Assembly (NCBI RefSeq): GCF_963678635.1
Contig: NC_087068.1
Coordinates: 8,808,027 to 8,872,026, forward strand
Direction of reading: 5' to 3'
Origin: Symsagittifera roscoffensis
Lineage: Eukaryota > Xenacoelomorpha > Acoela > Convolutidae
DNA: 64,000 nt
This document shows, piece by piece, positions 1-11,629 of the stretch; position 1 is the stretch's first letter, and every line of letters starts with the position of its first letter. The notes under the pieces were generated by a model, which ran no database searches, had not been told where the DNA came from, and saw nothing but the letters and a program-made list of their open reading frames with translations. A program made the translations under genes and the position numbers.

Positions 1-215
1 ATCTGTGTTTTCGTTTTAGAGGTATTGTTAAATTTTCTGAAATATCAAAGAAAAGTTTTATTTCCCATAATGGTGATATCGGCTTTAATTGGCTTTGTTT
101 TATATTTGTGCCAAGAATTTAATTGTTTTATGACTGGGTCAAGATTTTGATGTTTCTGTAATAATTCGAGTGTTATTTTTTCTGTTATTGGGAGAAAAAT
201 GTTTTCAATTTCTAC

Positions 216-2044
216 TTAAGATAGGGGTATTGTATCTAATGGGTCTTGAAGGTTAAAAACATGGTTTATAGTATATTTTGAGTCATTATTTGTTAGGCCT
301 GATAAATTTACATTATCAGTGAGGTTTTCTTTTTCTATTAAAGGGAATAGATCTTTTTTATATAATTTTTGTTTGATTGGTTTTTGCTGTGTGTTGTTTT
401 TAATCCATGAACAGTATGGCATCGGTTCGAATCTAGATGTTCCTAGTAGGTCTACTTCGTAGTGGTTGTTTTGACAGTCTAGATATAGTGGAAAATGTTG
501 CAGATTTTATACTTGTGATTGGTTTATGTCAATTTTTACTGCATATTTGCATTTAATCTTGGTGAGGTTTCATCTTGTACATGGAAAAATTTAGTATTTT
601 GTGGTATTTCAACTGTTGCTTTTCTTGTTAACAATTCAAGTGGTGTATTTCTACTGAGAGTATTGGGTAAGGCGAGGTTTTTTTTTGCTGCTGTCCAAAC
701 TATATGTAAGTTTGGGAATTTCATTAAAATTAGTTGAAATCTATGAACTCTATGGTTTGGGTTTGATTTTTGTGTAAGAAAAAATTTTTGGTTTATGATC
801 TGTAAATAAAACCGTTGGATGTTTAGATCCTAGTATCAAAAATTCATTTACTGTAAGTGTACATATTATGGCGCTGCACTCTCTCATAAGAGTAGAGAGT
901 CTAAGTTCAGCTTGTGTAAATGGTCTAGAGTTTGCGGAATTGAGGTTCATTTTATTTGTTCCATTGTGAGATTGTAGTAATGCTGCGCCAATGCCAAAGT
1001 CTGAGGCGTCGCACATGGCATAAAATGGTTGGTCGGGATCTGGGATAGTGTTTGAAAATTGTTCAGTGAGAAGAGTTTTTATTTCTTCAAATTGTTTCTG
1101 ATGTTCTGATATTCATTCAAAATTATTCTGTTGTCTAAGGATGTTGTAAAATGGTCTTAAGTATAACTGCATTTTATATACGTATTTACTTAAGAAGTTT
1201 AATAATTCAAAAAATTCTTGTATTTTCTTTTTATTCGAAGGTGGTTGCATTTTTTGGATTGCATCTATGCGAGATTTTATGGAATTATAGTGTTTCTTTC
1301 TATAATATGTCCAAGGAATTTTACTCGTGTCAGAAAAAAATTTGATTTATCCGGGGATGCTTTCATGTTTTCGTGTAACAATATTTGATGATATTTTTCT
1401 AAGACAATGAACATTTCGTCTGTTGTTTGTGATTGCACAAAAACATCGTCTAATTATGTGATTGCATTTTTATTGAGTATTAGTGGTCTCAAAATTTTAC
1501 TCATAAATGCGGAAAATGCAGGTGCTCTTATGGATTAATCTGTTGAATTCGTATTGTTGATTTCCAATAACGAATTGTGTTAATCGTCTGGATTGTTCTA
1601 ATGGCATTTGATTATATGCACTATTCATCTCTGCGGTTGTGAAATATATACCGTTTATCTTTGTTAAAGTTACTTGAATTGGTTCTCTTGGCCAATTACA
1701 TTTAGATTCATTAAAAAGTGAATTGAGGTATCTAGCGTCTAGAACTGTTTTTAGTGATTCTCCTTTAGCGAGAATAAAAACAGGGTTAATAAAGGCGTTT
1801 CCTTTTGGTTGTTCTTCTTTATTTACTGGAGATATGATTTGGCATTGTTCTAGAATGGTACTTTGCTTGCTCTTTGTTTTTTGAAAACTGCGTCAGGTTT
1901 CAAGAGTAAATGTAGTGGTGAATTTATTTTTCCAACGTCAAATTTAGATGTTACATAAACTGTTGGATATCTTAACAGTAAATCGGCTAATTTTTCAAAT
2001 TCATGTTGTGTTATTTGAGAGTTTTGAAAATTGAACATTGTCAA
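216..2044 (-). pseudogene. Broken Ty3/Gypsy pol (RT, RNase H, connection)
   Basis: The 2044-1850 piece has the conserved pre-RT region of Gypsy pol. Between 1830 and 1550 the minus strand reads NPVFILAKGESLKTVLDARY and later MNSAYNQMP, which are RT fingers and motif A-like segments. 1016-750 holds RNase H signatures (CDASDFGIGAALLQ, FTDHKP). 724-536 has the post-RNase H segment IVWTAAKKNLALPNTLSR. 422-216 is the linker toward integrase. The pieces lie in different frames and carry stops. In life the protein would copy element RNA into DNA inside a particle; here it cannot be made. Confidence 0.8.
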
Positions 2045-2546
2045 GGATTTTTGTTGTTGTTCTGTATAGTGTGATATTTTGAATGTTGGTTTAAAATAAG
2101 GTGTTTTCGTGAAACATTCTGTGTACTGTTTTGATTGCTTATTATATTTTGATAGGCCTTGATGATCAAGAATTTAGATAATTTGAAATTTAGATATAGT
2201 TTAATTTAATTTAAAGATCCAAGAAAAGCCTTGATGATCTCTTATTTAAAGTGAAATTAATTTAAGTGAAAGCAAGGATAAGCCTTGATAATTTTTTGAT
2301 AAAAGGTCAGGATTAACTTTTTAGTTTTGATGATTGTTAGTTTTTGAGAATTTGCTGTTATGTTTTAGGTGATGAAGCTAGGATGAAGAGATGAATTATA
2401 TATATACTAACGATGTATGATTTATACTAACTATTTTTTGTATTTTTATGTTCAATATCTATTTTTTCAAGATGTTATTTAATTTACAGCTGATTTAAGG
2501 AAAACGACAAGTGTTGTTTTTATCAGTCGTTATTGTGTAGTTATTA

Positions 2547-2558
2547 GGTTTAGCGCCA
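2547..2558 (-). promoter_or_regulatory. Putative tRNA primer-binding site
   Basis: Reads TGGCGCTAAACC on the minus strand, immediately after the inferred LTR end. The first six bases equal those of the primer site of the second Gypsy element at 31704-31695 (TGGCGCAGTC), a start known from serine-tRNA-primed Gypsy elements. The 3' half does not match, so it is either decayed or another primer tRNA. Confidence 0.45.
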
Positions 2559-3175
2559 TGGAAGCTTATTAAAGATGATTCTTCAAAATATTATGTCAGT
2601 AAATGATAATATAAAATTACTGCTGCTAAAATTCTAAATACAAAAGTTTGATCTCTGTTTTTTCGTACAATCATGAAATCGATTGGTAGATTTCTTCGTA
2701 GTCGTATTTCGTCTCTTGTTCGAGTTCTTCTTCCAATACTGGGTAGTTCTCGTATTGTTCGGAATATTGGGTATGATCTATTGAGGCGTAGAATTATATC
2801 TACTAAGTTTTTGTCATAAAACATTTTTGAAATGTTGTATTTGTCTAATTCTAATCTAGTTTTTGTCTAAGTCTAGGTTAGTTAAGGTCTGTTCGAGACT
2901 TTTGGTCGCGTCAAATGAGTTATCTATTATGTACTGTTCTCATAGAGTAATTTCAGATAAAGTACACCGTCTGCTCGTCACGCTATCTTATTTTCGGCCG
3001 GATAGATTCGTGCAACTTCTTAGTCTAATTCCAATCCTACTCCTACTCTTATATCTCCTAGTCCCAATAGATCTAGTGTACACCGGTTTACGCGAGTTAG
3101 TTCCAGAATGAGAACAACTGTATTCTAAGTTTAATTCAAATTGCTCTGGCGTTGAAACTACAAGAAGTTTCAACA
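2559..3175 (-). repeat. Ty3/Gypsy 5' LTR (617 bp, inferred ends)
   Basis: On the minus strand the LTR begins TGTTGAAACT at 3175 and ends in CA at 2559, directly followed by a TGGCGC primer-site start. A TATA-like ATATAAGAG lies near 3050 (minus). The first 250 bp recur as a diverged copy at 53358-53610 on the opposite strand, which supports the outer end. The inner end rests only on the TG...CA rule and the adjacent primer site. The outermost 26 bp form a near-perfect hairpin (GTTGAAACT...AGTTTCAAC). Confidence 0.65.
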
Positions 3176-4492
3176 CTTACAAATAAGTGGGTTGTTAGTT
3201 TGATGGAGTATGATTGGTCATTATTCAATTATTTATAAAGATAAAATATCATAATAATAACCAATGATAAATACTAGTTTGGATCTGGCTCCAAGAGAGT
3301 GTCAATCAATATAAGTTTTTTAAATAAGGTAATTAACATATATATTACCTTTTTTTGATAATCTTCAAGCTCAAAAAATTTCCTCTGGATAACCAATAAG
3401 CATATAAAAAATTGAACAATAAAAGTTGGAATGCCAATTTAGAGCATGCAATTTTATAACTCATACAGCAACCTGCTTTTACAAGGTTGTTATTTTGTGT
3501 TTCTGCGTTTCTAAACAATTTTTCTAGAGCTTCGAGAAGGTTCAAGAAAAAAAATCACAGATTATAATTTGTACCGTTAGATAACAATTCGCTGTACAAT
3601 AAAACTTTTTTCATCGTAAAACGCTAAATTTTTCGGAAAGTTCATATACGGCTCGGTTGAGGTTAATGAAATCACCTTCTTATAAATTAATGAATTCAAT
3701 TGGGAGACTTGTTGAGTTGCATGCGATATCCAAATTTCTCCAAATATCTCTTCTCAATGCCCTCAAATTCACTTTCAAGAAATTTATGTCAGTAAAAAGC
3801 ATGTCTTTCAATGAACAATAATCTTCTTTGTTCAATTTTTATTTCGCTTTTATATGAACCATTCATCTACAAGCTGATCAATAACTTATTGAATGAGCTA
3901 GGAAAAATGTTACATTGTGTGAAAACAATGCAGCATGTTTCTCAACTCAGCTGATGCGTGCGATACATTTAATCACAGATTACACATCTATAAACTTCAA
4001 TTTATAGGCATCTGAAGAATTAGTGAAAGTTTGCTGCGATTAAAATTTTCCGAAAAAAAACAACTGTTGATGTCATGATGAAAAATTCTAGAATTAACAG
4101 TTTTTGAAATGTATCTGGACTCTTTTATGGACAATAGTTTGCCTTTTTACAGATGGGAAAGTGAAAGTTTCACAAAAACTTTGAGTATAGAAGTGATATT
4201 GTGACAAGAAAAACTTCTTTCCTTGATATTGATTTTGTGTTTTTAGATGACTATCTGTTTTCTCTGTTTTGGCCCATGTTTGAATAAACTTGGTGTATTC
4301 GCAAACGAAACGACATATTTTTATTGGACGTTTTCTTAGATGTTTTTAGATAAATAAATCCATGGTTTTTCTAGCTTTGATTCATTCGTTGTAGTAAGTA
4401 AAACATCTTCGTCATTTTGTTACATTGGAGATTTCTCAGTTGACTTTGGAAAAATCATTTTATGAAAAATGAAGCATCTGAAATTTTTGAAA
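3176..4492. other. AT-rich intergenic DNA, no feature seen
   Basis: No coding pattern, RNA gene or tandem array was recognised. Only chance ORFs under 70 codons occur. Confidence 0.5.
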
Positions 4493-4737
4493 AACTGAAC
4501 TGCCATAGAAATTGTATGGTTAGCATTTTTTTTTCATGCCATTTTTTTCCCTTTTTTCATGAAGAGATACCAATTTCGATACCAAAACAAATATAAAATA
4601 CCTTTGAAATTCGATTAAACTCATTTTGCAAAATGTATGAAATTTGTATGACTAGCATTTTTCCATAGACTAAGTGTAGACTAAGTGTATGAAATTGTAT
4701 GATTAGCATTTTCGGTCTATGGAGGTCAACCCGGGAA
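4493..4737 (+). repeat. CCCGGG-ended MITE, partial copy (right end)
   Basis: Contains two to three copies of the subrepeat AAATTGTATGATTAGCATTT and ends in GGTCAACCCGGG at 4726-4737. About 200 bp match the copy at 18955-19201, including the stretch from AAGAGATACCAATTTCGATA on. The left inverted terminus is missing. Confidence 0.65.
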
Positions 4738-6057
4738 CATAATAATCATTAATGTGATCTCGGGTCCCTAAAAAAACCGAAATTTTTGAACCGAGATGAT
4801 TAATGTATTTTTTTCGTATCTCTGTAATTTTTTATGACTATGATAATTTTGAACGTTTTTTGATGTAAAATGCAACATGAATTTTTTATGTGTTTGGTCT
4901 TTGAAAAATTATCTTTCTCTTAAATATGTTTCCACTCTATCACAAGAAAATCATCTATACAGCAGAAAACTGGATCAACTGTGGTAAAAGTAAATATTTA
5001 ACACACCAATAATAGCAAAGATCGTCAATTGTTGGCAATGTAGCTCAGTTTTTTCCTACCGAAGTTGCGCAGTTTTTGAAGACAAAATAAATAAAAACTA
5101 ACCAAATTGATTATTTTTGTCAAAAAAATTTGTTTTGAGAACATTTGAGAAAAGTGATAGGCCGGTTCTAATATGTTTTTCCGGTTAAAATCAGAGGCCG
5201 TTGAAATTCTGTTTTGTTTTGGTGCTTGAGCCAAAAAAATTCTCTTTCTCAAAGCAAAAACTTCTTCTAAAAATGAAGGCTGAAACTCTATGCTCATTTT
5301 TTGTCTGAAAAACAAAAAGTGCAAATCTAATATTCTTGATACTGTGATATATTCAGTTTTTTTAAAAAAAAATTCGCCTTGTGACCAATTCTATACGACT
5401 TCAATTCTATACGGATTCCATTTTACAAAAACGTCTGGAGTTTCTACCTAAAGATAAGAAACTATAACCTAACGACACAATTTCTGTCAATCTTTTTTAA
5501 TCAATTCTCATTGCCAAATATATAGAACTACTTATTGACAAAAATAAGTTTGCATTATTATTCAGATAAAAATGTGAAATCATTGAATGTTCAGAGCAAC
5601 TGATTTCCCTTTATGAAAACTTACACCATTAAATGAAAACACAATTTTTTCAGAAGTAGTATTTTTAAACTCTAATAATGCAACAAACTTTGATGTTTCA
5701 TAGCAGATTTGGTTTTTTTCCTCTCAAATTCAGACCTATTGAGATGTTTCAGTTCTATGCTGTTTCAAAAAAACAATGTAGCATTTTTTCTTACACATTG
5801 ATTGGTGTTACGTAATTAGAGTGTGTCAAACTAAACAAACTATAACAAAAAACTGTGGGTCATCGGATTTATTAAAACATGAAAATTTGAACTCCGTTGA
5901 CTTCATGGTTGTAATTGTATAACCTTCATTTCAAAGATATTTCATTATAGTGTGATTTACTTCATTGAATCATAGATATGTCAGTGAATATTACAGAGCT
6001 GAATTATCATTGAGTAGTTTGTTTCAGTTTTGATTAGGGCATAGCTATGAGACGGGA
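4738..6057. other. AT-rich intergenic DNA, no feature seen
   Basis: No gene, array or recognisable transposon. Isolated acceptor-like TTTTTTCAG strings (for example near 5650) lack coding sequence downstream. Confidence 0.5.
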
Positions 6058-6966
6058 CTTTCAGCGCTGATTAATCAATATTTCAGGTCTGATTTTCAGC
6101 GTTAATTTGTAAATTTTTCAGGTTTGATTTTCAGCGCTGATTAGTCAATATTTCAAGTCTGAATTTCAGCGCTGATTAGTCAATATTTCAAGTCTGAATT
6201 TCAGCGTTGATTTGTCAATATTTCGGGTCTGATTTTCAGCGCTAATTATTCAATATTTTCAGGTCTGATTTCAGCGCTGATTAGTCAATATTTCAGGTCT
6301 CAATTTCAGCGCTGATTAGTTAATATTTCAAGTCTGAATTTCAGCGTTGATTTGTCTATATTTTGGGTCTGATTTTCAGCGCTAATTATTCAATATTTCA
6401 GGTCTGATTTTCAGCGCTGACTAGTCAATATTTCAGGTCTGATTTTCAGCGCTGATTAGTCAATCTTTCAGGTCTGATTTTCAGCGCTGATAAGTCAATA
6501 TTTCAGGTCTGATTTTCAGCTCTGATTAGTCATTATTTCAGGTCTGATTTTCAGCGCTGATTAGTCAATATTTCAGGTCTGATTTTCAGCGCTGATTTGT
6601 CAATATTTCAGGTCTGATTTTCAGCGTTGATTTGTCAATATTTCAGGTCTGATTTTCAGCGCTGATTTGTCAATATTTCAGGTCTGATTTTCAGCGTTGA
6701 TTTGTCAATATTTCAGGTCTGATTTTCAGCGCTGATTAGTCAATATTTCAGGTCTGATTTTCAGCGCTGATTAGTCAATATTTCAGGTCTGATTTTCAGC
6801 GCTGATTATTCAATATTTCAGGTCTGATTTTCACCGCTGATTAGTCAACATTTCAGCTCTAATTTTCAGCGTTGATTTGTCAATATTTCAGGTCTGATTT
6901 TCAGCGCTGATTAGTCAATATTTCAGGTCTGATTTTCAGCGCTGATTAGTCAATATTTCAGGCCTG
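6058..6966 (+). repeat. 35-bp satellite array, about 26 copies
   Basis: Head-to-tail monomers of 35 bp, each with the 10-bp palindrome TCAGCGCTGA followed by TTAGTCAATATTTCAGGTCT and GATT. Common variants are GCGTTGATT for GCGCTGATT, and TTTG for TTAG. Monomers near the left edge are the most diverged and those from 6400 on the most uniform, as expected if the array homogenises at its centre. 35 is not a multiple of three, so no ORF runs through. Function unknown. Confidence 0.95.
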
Positions 6967-7577
6967 ATCGTAGACTGATAGAGGCCTAGTGAAATTTTAA
7001 TGGTGGACTTTGATTTAACTCAATGAAATTTCAACACGCGAATGAATAGGAAACAGAAACACGATAAAAAAATGGTTACAAAAATATTATCGACAGGACA
7101 GATTTTCTTCAGTGTTGAAACTATATTCATTATTGAAGTGAGTTATAATCACCAATCAAAATATATGTAACAGCAATAAAACAGCGCTGTGCTTAGACCA
7201 CGAAATAACTGATCAAAAAAACTATTGATAAAAAATGAGAAATAAGGAAAAGACTGATTCGGTCAAGATCCGCAGCTCATTTTCAGACTTTATTACCCGG
7301 TGGAGTTGCTCAATTTAAGTTTCGACTTTAAAAGTTGAGCAAGTGCAGTTTTGGGACCTGAGTTCCACAGTCGAGAAGCAGTCTTAAGTCGATTACAAAT
7401 TCGAAAATTACCCGATTTCTGTCAAGAAAGTCGAAACCTAGGTCAAGAAAGTTAAACCATACCCGAATTTGCTCAAGAAAGTCAAAACGTAGGTCGAGAA
7501 GGTCGAGAATGTTGAGGCAAACCCAATTTTGATCGATAAAGAAGTCGAAACATAGGTCGAGCACAGTCGAAATACAG

Positions 7578-8045
7578 GTCGAGCATGGTCGAAACATATC
7601 CAATTTTGTTTGAGAAAGTCAAAAAAAGGTCGAGAAAATCGAAACATAGGTCAAGTATTTCGGAACTTACCCGATTTTGGTCAAGAAAGTCGAAAAATAG
7701 GTTGAGAAGGTCAAAACAGAGGTCGAGAAAGTTGAAACATACCCAATTTCAGTCAAAAATGTCAAATATAGGTCAAGTACAGTCGAAGCACAGGTCGAGC
7801 ATGGTCGAAACATATCCAATTTTGTTCGAGAAAGTCAAAAAAAGGTCGAGAAAATCGAAACATAGGTCAAGTATTTCGGAACATACCCGATTTCGGTCAA
7901 CAAAGTCAAAAAATAGGTTGAGAAGGTCGAAACAGAGGTCGAGAAAGTTGAAACATACCCAATTTCAGTCAATAATGTCAAATATAGGTCGAGTACAGTC
8001 AAAGCACAGGTCGAATACAGTCGAAACATAGGTCGAGCACAGTCA
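7578..8045 (+). repeat. 215-bp higher-order repeat, first block (2 copies plus)
   Basis: Starts CAGGTCGAGCATGGTCGAAA near 7578 and again near 7794. Each monomer holds about ten GTCGA/GTCAA pairs. The second block of this family is at 9838-10490. A looser, more diverged stretch at 7320-7577 leads into the array. Confidence 0.85.
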
Positions 8046-8149
8046 AAACACATCCAATTTCGGTCGCGAAAGTCGAATTATTGGTCGAGCACGGTCAAAA
8101 AATGGTTAAGCACAGTCGTAACATACCCTATTGTGGTCGCAAAAAGTCA

Positions 8150-8620
8150 AGATACAATTCGAAAAAATCAAATCATAGGTCACGAAAGTCAACACATACC
8201 AGTTTTGGGCCAACAGCAAAAATGTCATCACAAAGAAAACAGCCAAATGAAACATTCAGTCATGAACAAAATGACATTCGTCAACCTATTATACCAATTA
8301 ACCATTTTAGTAACAATATCACTCAGCTTGCAGCTAAAAATATATTTCATTTTTTTTCTATTTTTTTAAATAAAAAATTGATGCTAATTCCACGAATCAA
8401 CTGTTTCGAAGAAACGTCAAAAAGAAACGGCAAAACTTTTTATGGACACACTGAACGAGGTCTCCGTTTGCAAAATGAGAGATATATGATTGATGCTGAA
8501 GCTTATAAAGTCTTTTATTTCAAAAACTGTATATATTTCACCTCCAAATTCGGGCTAAACGCTCGAACATGTCGAACAGCTCAAAGAATTATACTTTTGG
8601 TCGGAACGCTTCTCGGTCGA
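8150..8620 (+). other. Non-repetitive core of macrosatellite unit 1
   Basis: About 470 bp without the GTCGA block, repeated with roughly 95% identity at 10520-11000. A 215-codon ORF (8081-8728) crosses it in unit 1 but is split in unit 2 by base changes and small indels, for example the A-run at 10741-10756. I therefore see no sign that protein is under selection. No similarity to a known family was recognised. Confidence 0.6.
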
Positions 8621-8960
8621 GAAAACCCTGTGACGAAATCAGTCGAAACGTTTTTCCTTGGTCGAAACCCCAATCAAAATGTTTTTATCGGTCAAAAATT
8701 TTCTCGTTGGAAAAAAATCCTTGATTGAACTCGGTCGAAACGTTTTCACTCGGTCGAACTTGGTCGAAACGTTTTTCCTCAGTCGAAAATCTTCTCTTTG
8801 GAAAATTTCTTCGGCCTAACTTGGTCGAAAACTTTTTCCTCGGTCGAACTTGGTCAAAATGTTTTTCATCGGTCGAACTTGGTCAAAATGTTTTTCCTCG
8901 GTCGAAACTAGTCAAACTGTTCTTCCTCGGTCAAATATAAACAGCTTGAGTCGAGATGTT
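8620..8960 (+). repeat. GGTCGAAACGTTTTTCCTC short array, unit 1
   Basis: About ten imperfect copies of a 19-30 bp element centred on GGTCGAAMKTTTTTCCTC. The counterpart in unit 2 is at 10998-11320. Members differ by spacing (TTGGTCGAA- versus TCGGTCAAA-). Confidence 0.8.
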
Positions 8961-9239
8961 CGAAAAATACAATTTTTTTTGGTCGAGTCGGTCGAAACAT
9001 AAACTGCAAACCTCGATCCGGGAGGGCTTCCTCCTGATAATTTCAGGTCTTCCTCCCGCTGCAAAAAGCCGAGTTGTTCTGGTTTTTGAGGAGAGTGATT
9101 ATTCACTGATTTCGGGTATATTTATTTAACCAGACAAAAATTTACTTAATAACAGACTGAGCTAAAAATAAAGTTCACATGCAGCATCGAAAAAAAAACC
9201 AAATTTTGCAGGGTTGAAAGAACAAGTCAGCAAAATCAA

Positions 9240-9800
9240 AAACATATCGAGTTTTGGTCGAGAAAGTCGAAATATATCTGAACTGGGTTGAACAAAGTCA
9301 AAAATTTTTTGTTGCGTCGAGACAGTCAAAACATACAAAAATTTGGTCGAGAAAGTCGAAACATAGAGAAATTTGGTTGAAAAAGTCGTTGTTGTACCAA
9401 AATTTGGTCGAGAAAGTCGAAACATATCTGAACTGGATCGAACAAAGTCAAAACATTTTTTTGTTGCGTCGAGACAGTCAAAACATACAAAAATTTGGTC
9501 GAGAAAGTCGAAACATACAGAAACTTGGTTGAAAAAATTGTTGTTGTACCGAAATTTGGTCAAGAAAATCGAAACATATCTGAACTGGGTCGAACAAAGT
9601 CAAAAAATTTTGTGTTGCGTCGAGACAGTCAAAACATACAGAAATTTGGTCGAGAAAGTCGAAACAAACAGAAATTTGGTTGAAAAAGTCGTTGTTGTAC
9701 CGAAATTTGGTCGAGAAATTCGAAATATATCTGAATTGGGTCGAACAAAGTCAAAAAAATTTTTGTTGCGTCGAGACAGTCAAAACATACAAAAATTTGG
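9240..9800 (+). repeat. 151-bp higher-order repeat, unit 1 (about 3.5 copies)
   Basis: GTTGTTGTACC recurs near 9388, 9539 and 9690, a period of about 151 bp. Each period contains a TTTGGTCGAGAAAGTCGAAA block, an ATCTGAACTGGGTCGAAC block, and a TTGCGTCGAGACAGTCAAAA block. Confidence 0.85.
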
Positions 9801-9837
9801 CCGAGTACAGTCAAAGCACAGGTCAAATACAGTCAAA

Positions 9838-10490
9838 ATACAGGTCGAGCATGGTCGAAACATATCCAATTTTGTTCGAGAAAGTCAAAAAAAGGTCGAT
9901 AAAATCGAAACATAGGTCAAGTATTTCGGAACATACCCGACTTCGGTCAAGAAAGTCAAAAAATAGGTTGAGAAGGTCAAAACAGAGGTCGAGAAAGTTG
10001 AAACATACCCAATTTCAATCAAAAATGTCAAATATAAGTCGAGTACAGTCAAAGCACAGGTCGAGCATGGTCGAAACATATCCAATTTTGTTCGAGAAAG
10101 TCAAAAAAGGTCGAGAAAATCGAAACATAGGTTAAGTGTTTTGGAACATACCCGATTTCGGTCAACAAAGTCGAAAAATAGGTTGAGAAGGTCAAAACAG
10201 AGGTCGAGAAAGTTGAAACATACCCAATTTCAGTCAAAAATGTCAAATGTAGGTCGAGTACAGTCGAAGCACAGGTCGAGCATGGTCGAAACATATCCAA
10301 TTTTGTTCGAGAAAGTCAAACAAAGGTCGAGAAAATCGAAACATAGGTCAAGTATTTCGGAACATACCCGATTTCGGTCAACAAAGTCAAAAATAGGTTG
10401 ATAAGGTCGAAACAGAGGTCGAGAAATTTGAAACATACCCAATTTCAGTCAAAAATGTCAAATATAGGTCGAGTACAGTCGAAGCACAGG
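9838..10490 (+). repeat. 215-bp higher-order repeat, second block (3 copies)
   Basis: Monomer starts near 9838, 10056 and 10273. Same family as 7578-8045, with one copy more, so the two 2.38-kb units differ in copy number of this subarray. Confidence 0.85.
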
Positions 10491-10519
10491 TCGAAAAAAT
10501 CAAAACATAGGTCGAGAAA

Positions 10520-11000
10520 ATCATAAAATACCCGAGTTTGTTCGAGAAAGTCAAAATATAGTTCACGAAAGTCGACACATACCAGTTTTGGGCCAACAGC
10601 AAAATTGTCAACACAAAGAAAACAGCCAAATGAAACATTCAGTCATGAACAAAATGACATTCGTCAACCTATTATACCAATTAATCATTTTAGTATCAAT
10701 GTCACTCAGCTTGCAGCTAAAAATATTTCATTTTTTTTCTATTTGTTAAAAAAAAATGATGCTAACTCCACGAATCAACTGTTTCGAAGAAACGTCAAAA
10801 AGAAACGGCAAAACTTTTCATGGACACACTGAACGAGGTCTCCGTTTGCAAAATGAGAGATAAATGATTGATGCTGAAGCTTATAAAGTCTTTTATTTCA
10901 AAAACTGTATATATTTCACCTCCAAATTCGGGCTAAACGCTCGAACATGTCGAACAGCTCAAAGAATTATACTTTGGGTCGGAACCCTTCTCGGTCGAGA
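10520..11000 (+). other. Non-repetitive core of macrosatellite unit 2
   Basis: Counterpart of 8150-8620. It includes indels that break the ORF seen in unit 1. Confidence 0.6.
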
Positions 11001-11320
11001 AAACCCTGTGACGAAATCAGTCGAAACGTTTTTCCTTGGTCGAAACCACAATCAAAATGTTTTTATCGGTCAAAAATTTTCTCGTTGGAAAAAAATCTTT
11101 GATTGAACTCGGTCGAAACGTTTTTACTCGGTCGAACTTGGTCGAAACGTTTTTCCTCAGTCGAAAATCTTCTCTTTGGAAAATTTTTTCGGCCTAACTT
11201 GGTCGAAAAATTTTTTTCTCGGTCGAACTTGGTCAAAATGTTTTTCATCGGTCGAACTTGGTCAAAATGTTTTTCCTCGATCGAAACTGGTCAAACTGTT
11301 CTTCCTCGGTCAAATATAAA
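10998..11320 (+). repeat. GGTCGAAACGTTTTTCCTC short array, unit 2
   Basis: Counterpart of 8620-8960, nearly base for base, including the TTCTCTTTGGAAAATTT insert. Confidence 0.8.
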
Positions 11321-11629
11321 CAGCTTGAGTCGAGATGTTCGAAACATACAATTTTTTTGGTCGAGTCGGTCGAAACATAAACTGCAAACCTCGATCCGGG
11401 AGGGCTTCCTCCTGATACTTTCAGGTCTTCCTCCCGCTGCAAAAAGCCGAGCTGTTCTGGCTTTTGAGGAGAGTGATTATTCACTGATTTCGGGTAGTTT
11501 TATTTAACCAGACAAAAATTTACTTAATAACAGACTGAGCTAAAAATAAAGTTCACATGCAGCGTCGAAAAAAAAAACAAATTTTGCAGGGTTGAAAGAA
11601 CAAGTCAGCAAAATCAAAAACATATCGAG

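Larger units (their letters stand above)
1..3175 (-). mobile_element. Ty3/Gypsy LTR retrotransposon remnant (5' part: LTR, primer site, broken pol)
   Basis: Minus-strand Ty3/Gypsy-like element that enters the window at its 5' LTR (2559-3175) and leaves at position 1 before the integrase is reached. Reading leftward there are a tRNA primer-binding-like site (2558-2547), a short leader, then pol sequence: pre-RT (2044-1850), RT (about 1850-1080), RNase H (1016-750), connection region (724-536 and 422-216) and a pre-integrase linker down to position 1. Gag and protease are not recognisable in the 500 bp between primer site and pol, so they are probably deleted. The reading frame shifts several times, so the copy is dead. 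Class assignment is confident; lineage within Ty3/Gypsy is not. Confidence 0.82.

Noticed and set aside
6058-6966. Possible CRISPR array (35-bp repeats)
   Set aside because: Repeats are directly adjacent with no unique spacers, and the context is eukaryotic.
8081-8728. 215-codon ORF crossing the macrosatellite core
   Set aside because: Half of it is repeat-derived, it is split in the sister unit, and no domain is recognisable.
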